Below, one piece after another: positions 50,344 to 52,923 of a stretch of DNA of 52,923 nt (position 1 is its first letter; each line of letters starts with the position of its first letter). Where the stretch lies: NCBI GenBank assembly GCA_035495615.1, contig DATJFP010000017.1, positions 1 through 52,923 on the forward strand, written 5' to 3'. The notes below the pieces were generated by a model. It worked only from the letters and a program-made list of their open reading frames with translations. It was not told the origin of the DNA and searched no databases. A program made the position numbers and the translations under genes. Source of the stretch: Verrucomicrobiia bacterium. GTDB lineage: Bacteria; Omnitrophota; Omnitrophia; Omnitrophales; Aquincolibacteriaceae.

Positions 50344-50867
50344 TGAAAAAGCGCCCGCGCGAACCGCTCCTTCCCCGGGTCGGCAAGCGGGTCTTCGTGG
50401 ATCCTTCCGCCCAGGTTATCGGCGACGTGCGCCTCGGCGATTATTCCAGCATCTGGCCCGGCTGCGTGCTTCGCGGCGATATCAACAAGATCGTGGTCGG
50501 CCGCTATTCCAACGTCCAGGACCTTTCGGTGCTGCATGTCGAGCGCGAAAAGGCGTGCATCGTCGGCGATTACGTGGTGGTCGGACACAACGTGGTCCTT
50601 CACGCGTGCAAAATCGGAGACCAGTGCCTGGTCGGCATGGGCTCGATCGTGCTCGACGGCGCGGTGCTCGGCAAGGGCGTGCTGCTCGGCGCGGGAAGCC
50701 TGGTCACGCACGGCCAGAAACTCGAGGCCGGGCACATGTATTTCGGAAGGCCCGCGAAAAAAGTGCGGAAGCTCTCGCGCGAGGAAATCGCGGGCTTGAA
50801 AAAATGGGCCCAGCGCTACGTGCGTTACGCGGCGGACCATCTGGACGGCAAGTTCGCGCGGCTGTAA
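50343..50867 (+). CDS. Gamma-carbonic-anhydrase-like hexapeptide protein
   Basis: 174 residues from ATG 50343 (TAATG overlap with acnA). Left-handed beta-helix built of hexapeptide repeats: VIGDVRLGDYSSIWPGCVLRGD, IVVGRYSNVQDLSVLHVE, CIVGDYVVVGHNVVLHAC, GDQCLVGMGSIVLDGAVLGKG. The three zinc-binding His positions are present (LHVE and H-x4-H in GHNVVLH). Related YrdA/PaaY proteins include active carbonic anhydrases and thioesterase-associated proteins. Its place inside a TCA cluster suggests CO2/bicarbonate handling linked to decarboxylations, as inference. A C-terminal helix closes the helix. Confidence 0.9.
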   Translation: MKKRPREPLLPRVGKRVFVDPSAQVIGDVRLGDYSSIWPGCVLRGDINKIVVGRYSNVQDLSVLHVEREKACIVGDYVVVGHNVVLHACKIGDQCLVGMGSIVLDGAVLGKGVLLGAGSLVTHGQKLEAGHMYFGRPAKKVRKLSREEIAGLKKWAQRYVRYAADHLDGKFARL

Positions 50868-50912
50868 TTTCGCGCGCGCGGTTTTTTTTCGTGATCAAAC
50901 TTCGAATTTGGA

Positions 50913-50918
50913 TATAAT
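50913..50918 (+). promoter_or_regulatory. Consensus -10 box upstream of gltA
   Basis: TATAAT (6/6) at 50913-50918 with no good -35 hexamer at 16-18 bases. The predicted start near 50925 gives a leader of about 29 bases that includes GAGGA before ATG 50954. It would allow gltA-sucC expression apart from the icd-mdh-acnA unit. Confidence 0.55.
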
Positions 50919-50953
50919 AACCCCTTACTTTATTCAAGGGAATTTGAGGAATT

Positions 50954-52126
50954 ATGGGAACAGCTTCATCATCACCGGCTCCGGCGCAGGACGCGCACAA
51001 AGAATCCAAGGTCGTCAGAGGCCTTGAAGGCGTTATGGTCGCGCAGACCTCGCTCAGCCTTGTCGACGGCGAAAACAGCAGGCTTTATTACCGCGGCATC
51101 TCGATCGAGGAATTCGTCGGGCGCTCGAATTTCGAAGAGGTCGCGTACCTCCTGTGGTTCGGCAAGCTCCCGAACGCGGCCGAGCTGAAAGATTTCAAGC
51201 GCAAGTTCGCCAAAGAGCGCGAAATCTCCAAGGAAGTCCTCGACATCATCAAGAAATTTCCGAAGACCGCGCATCCCATGGCCGCGCTCCGGACCGCGTG
51301 CTCGTCCATCGCGCTCTGGGACAAAAAGGCCGAGACCTTCGACCCGGTCGAGACGCAGAAAAAGGCGCTTTGCCTCACCGCGAAATTTCCCACGATCATT
51401 GCCGCGATTTACCGGCTGCGCCAGGGCAAGAAGCCCCTCGCGCCTGACCCGAAGCTGTCCCACGCCCAGAACTTCCTTTATATGATGAACGGGAAGCTGC
51501 CCGAAAAGGAAATGGAAGCCGCGCTCGACGCGTACCTCATTCTCCTGGCCGATCACGGCCTCAATGCCTCGACGTTTTCGGCCCGCGTCACGACCGCCAC
51601 GCAATCCGACCTTTATTCCGCGATCACGTCCGCGGTCGGCACGCTGAAGGGCGACCTGCACGGCTCCGCGAACCAGCACGCCATGGAAATGATCCTCGAC
51701 ATCGGCAAGCCGGAAAAAGCCGAGGCCTATGTCATGGACCTTCTCGAGCACAAAAAGAAAGTCATGGGCTTCGGGCACCGCATTTATAAGAAGCAGGACC
51801 CGCGCGCCGAGGCGTTTCGCGGCATCGCGCGTGAACTTTGCGAGTCCAAGGGCCAGACCAAGTGGCTGGAAATCTCGAACAAGGTCGAGAAAGTCATGTG
51901 GGAGAAGAAACAAATTCCCTGCAACGTGGATTTCTTTTCCGCATCTGTCCTCTACATCCTCGGATTCCCGGTGGATTATTTCACCACGGTCTTTGCCGCG
52001 AGCCGCGTGGCCGGCTGGACCGCGCACGTCATTGAGCAGGAAAAAGACAACCGCCTGATCCGTCCCTCGGCCGAGTATGTCGGCCCCATGGGGCAGCATT
52101 ACGTTCCCATTCAGGAGCGCATGTGA
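50954..52126 (+). CDS. gltA: Citrate synthase
   Basis: 390 residues. Condenses oxaloacetate and acetyl-CoA. The catalytic residues are visible: His in LHGSANQ, His in GFGHRIYKKQDPR and Asp in VDFFSAS. LADHGLNASTFSARV and the N-terminal GLEGVMVAQTSLS with YYRGISIEE are typical of the smaller bacterial form. The usual HGGAN motif reads HGSAN here, a mild change. The short length and lack of the N-terminal extension of hexameric GltA suggest the dimeric type; 2-methylcitrate synthase is less likely given the TCA neighbours. Overlaps sucC by 4 bases. Confidence 0.94.
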   Translation: MGTASSSPAPAQDAHKESKVVRGLEGVMVAQTSLSLVDGENSRLYYRGISIEEFVGRSNFEEVAYLLWFGKLPNAAELKDFKRKFAKEREISKEVLDIIKKFPKTAHPMAALRTACSSIALWDKKAETFDPVETQKKALCLTAKFPTIIAAIYRLRQGKKPLAPDPKLSHAQNFLYMMNGKLPEKEMEAALDAYLILLADHGLNASTFSARVTTATQSDLYSAITSAVGTLKGDLHGSANQHAMEMILDIGKPEKAEAYVMDLLEHKKKVMGFGHRIYKKQDPRAEAFRGIARELCESKGQTKWLEISNKVEKVMWEKKQIPCNVDFFSASVLYILGFPVDYFTTVFAASRVAGWTAHVIEQEKDNRLIRPSAEYVGPMGQHYVPIQERM

Positions 52127-52923
52127 ACATTCACGAATATCAGGCCAAGGAAATTTTCGCCCGCTACGGCATTCCCGGCCACAAGCGCGCCGTGGCCTCA
52201 ACTCCGGACGAAGCTTTCGAAGCGGCGCAGAAGCTCGCGGACGCCGGCCATTATTTCGTCGTGAAGGCCCAGGTGCACGCGGGCGCGCGCGGCAAGGGCG
52301 GCGGCATTAAGATCGCCAAGACGCCCGAAGAAGCGCGCGAGAAAGCCGCGGCCATTCTCGGCAAAAATCTGGTCACGCCGCAGACCGGCCCCGAAGGCAA
52401 GCCCGTGGACAAGGTCCTGGTCGAAGCGACCTCCGACATCGCGAAGGAATATTACGCGAGCGTGGTGCTGGACCGCAGCTTTGCCAAGCCCTGCCTCATT
52501 GTTTCCGAGTCCGGGGGCATGAACATCGAAGAAGTCGCCGCGACTGACCCGTCCAAGATTCTCAAGGCGCATTTCGCCGCCTCCGCCGGGCTTGATCCCG
52601 CGCAGGCGCGCCGCACGGCCGACCGTCTCATCAGCGATCCGGCGAAAGCCAAAATTTTCGCGGATATTTTCGTGGCCATGGCCAAGATTTTCGTGGACCT
52701 CGACTGCTCGCTCATCGAAATCAACCCGCTGGCGGTCATGAAAAACGGGGAAGTCATCGCGATCGACGCCAAAATCAATTTTGACGAGAACGGCCTTTAC
52801 CGTCATCCGGAAATCGCGGCGCTCCACGATCCGCGCCAGGAAGACCCGCGCGACCTCGAGGCGCAGAAGCACAATCTCAGCTATGTCGGCCTCACCGGCA
52901 ACATCGGCTGCATCGTGAACGGA
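52123..52923 (+). CDS. sucC: Succinyl-CoA ligase beta subunit, cut by the window end
   Basis: Starts at GTG 52123, giving a GTGA overlap with the gltA stop; an ATG at 52121 runs straight into that stop and is not usable. The 267 visible codons encode MNIHEYQAKEIFARYGIP, the usual SucC opening, then an ATP-grasp domain with VVKAQVHAGARGKGGGIK, a SESGGMNIEEVA segment and the metal-binding IEINPLAV and AIDAKINFDENGL. The frame is open to the last base. About 120-130 further residues are expected outside the window, probably followed by sucD. Produces ATP or GTP from succinyl-CoA in the TCA cycle. Confidence 0.94.
   Translation, partial: MNIHEYQAKEIFARYGIPGHKRAVASTPDEAFEAAQKLADAGHYFVVKAQVHAGARGKGGGIKIAKTPEEAREKAAAILGKNLVTPQTGPEGKPVDKVLVEATSDIAKEYYASVVLDRSFAKPCLIVSESGGMNIEEVAATDPSKILKAHFAASAGLDPAQARRTADRLISDPAKAKIFADIFVAMAKIFVDLDCSLIEINPLAVMKNGEVIAIDAKINFDENGLYRHPEIAALHDPRQEDPRDLEAQKHNLSYVGLTGNIGCIVNG

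Noticed and set aside
50972-52201. 409-codon minus-strand open frame
   Set aside because: Antisense of citrate synthase; no motif.
1-52923. CRISPR arrays, rRNA and tRNA genes
   Set aside because: No regularly spaced repeats and no rRNA or tRNA-like sequences were recognised; gaps between genes are short.

Overview
This is a GC-rich bacterial chromosome segment with no rRNA, tRNA, CRISPR array or insertion sequence that I could recognise. The mix of genes fits a member of the PVC/Candidatus Omnitrophota group: two small secreted proteins resembling the exosortase-associated TIGR04073 family, a very large surface-glycan locus behind a NusG paralogue, many non-ATG starts and dense 4-base gene overlaps. 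That taxonomic placement is inference from gene content only.

Layout. (1) 1-5949 is mostly housekeeping: the 3' part of an RsmB-like rRNA methyltransferase, a TIGR04073-like secreted protein, a zinc-ribbon protein, a glycerophosphodiesterase on the minus strand, a TrmJ/SpoU RNA methyltransferase, pyrE, a tiny helix-turn-helix (HTH) protein, a sugar aminotransferase, a bidirectional terminator and a second TIGR04073-like gene. (2) 5950-7288 is regulatory: a divergent promoter region, a second HTH protein almost identical to the first, a NusG/RfaH/UpxY-like antiterminator and a 190-base untranslated leader. (3) 7289-40501 is one run of 25 co-directional genes for a surface polysaccharide or glycoconjugate. 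It holds an ABC exporter, two asparagine-synthase-type amidotransferases, six GT4 glycosyltransferases, an O-antigen ligase/polymerase, a PaaK-like adenylate-forming enzyme, WecB, and an acetyltransferase/aminotransferase/(phosphoglycosyl transferase-dehydratase fusion) module. It then holds a UbiA/DprE1/DprE2 set, five GT-C membrane glycosyltransferases, a DPM-like GT2 and a methyltransferase. (4) 40498-45302 holds YgfZ, MutY, AmrS, an alpha/beta hydrolase and an inositol-monophosphatase-type enzyme. (5) 45500-52923 is a TCA-cycle cluster: icd, mdh, acnA, a gamma-carbonic-anhydrase-like gene, gltA and sucC, the last cut by the window end.

How the glycan genes may work together (inference). 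WecB gives UDP-ManNAc. The dehydratase, aminotransferase and acetyltransferase together would make a UDP-2,4-diacetamido-trideoxyhexose, which the fused phosphoglycosyl transferase would load on undecaprenyl phosphate. GT4 enzymes would extend the chain in the cytoplasm, the ABC protein would flip it and the O-antigen-ligase-type protein would ligate or polymerise it. In parallel, UbiA, DprE1 and DprE2 would make polyprenyl-phosphoryl-arabinofuranose as in mycobacteria, and the GT2 would make a second polyprenyl-phosphate sugar. The five GT-C enzymes would use these lipid donors outside the membrane. A D-arabinofuranose-decorated surface glycan in a non-actinobacterial lineage is the most exciting reading of the window.

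Regulation seen in sequence: near-consensus promoters in front of both HTH genes that share their spacer sequence, a long leader after the NusG paralogue, and two matching internal promoters whose -10 boxes lie 6 bases before an ATG. No stretch longer than 300 bases lacks a gene.
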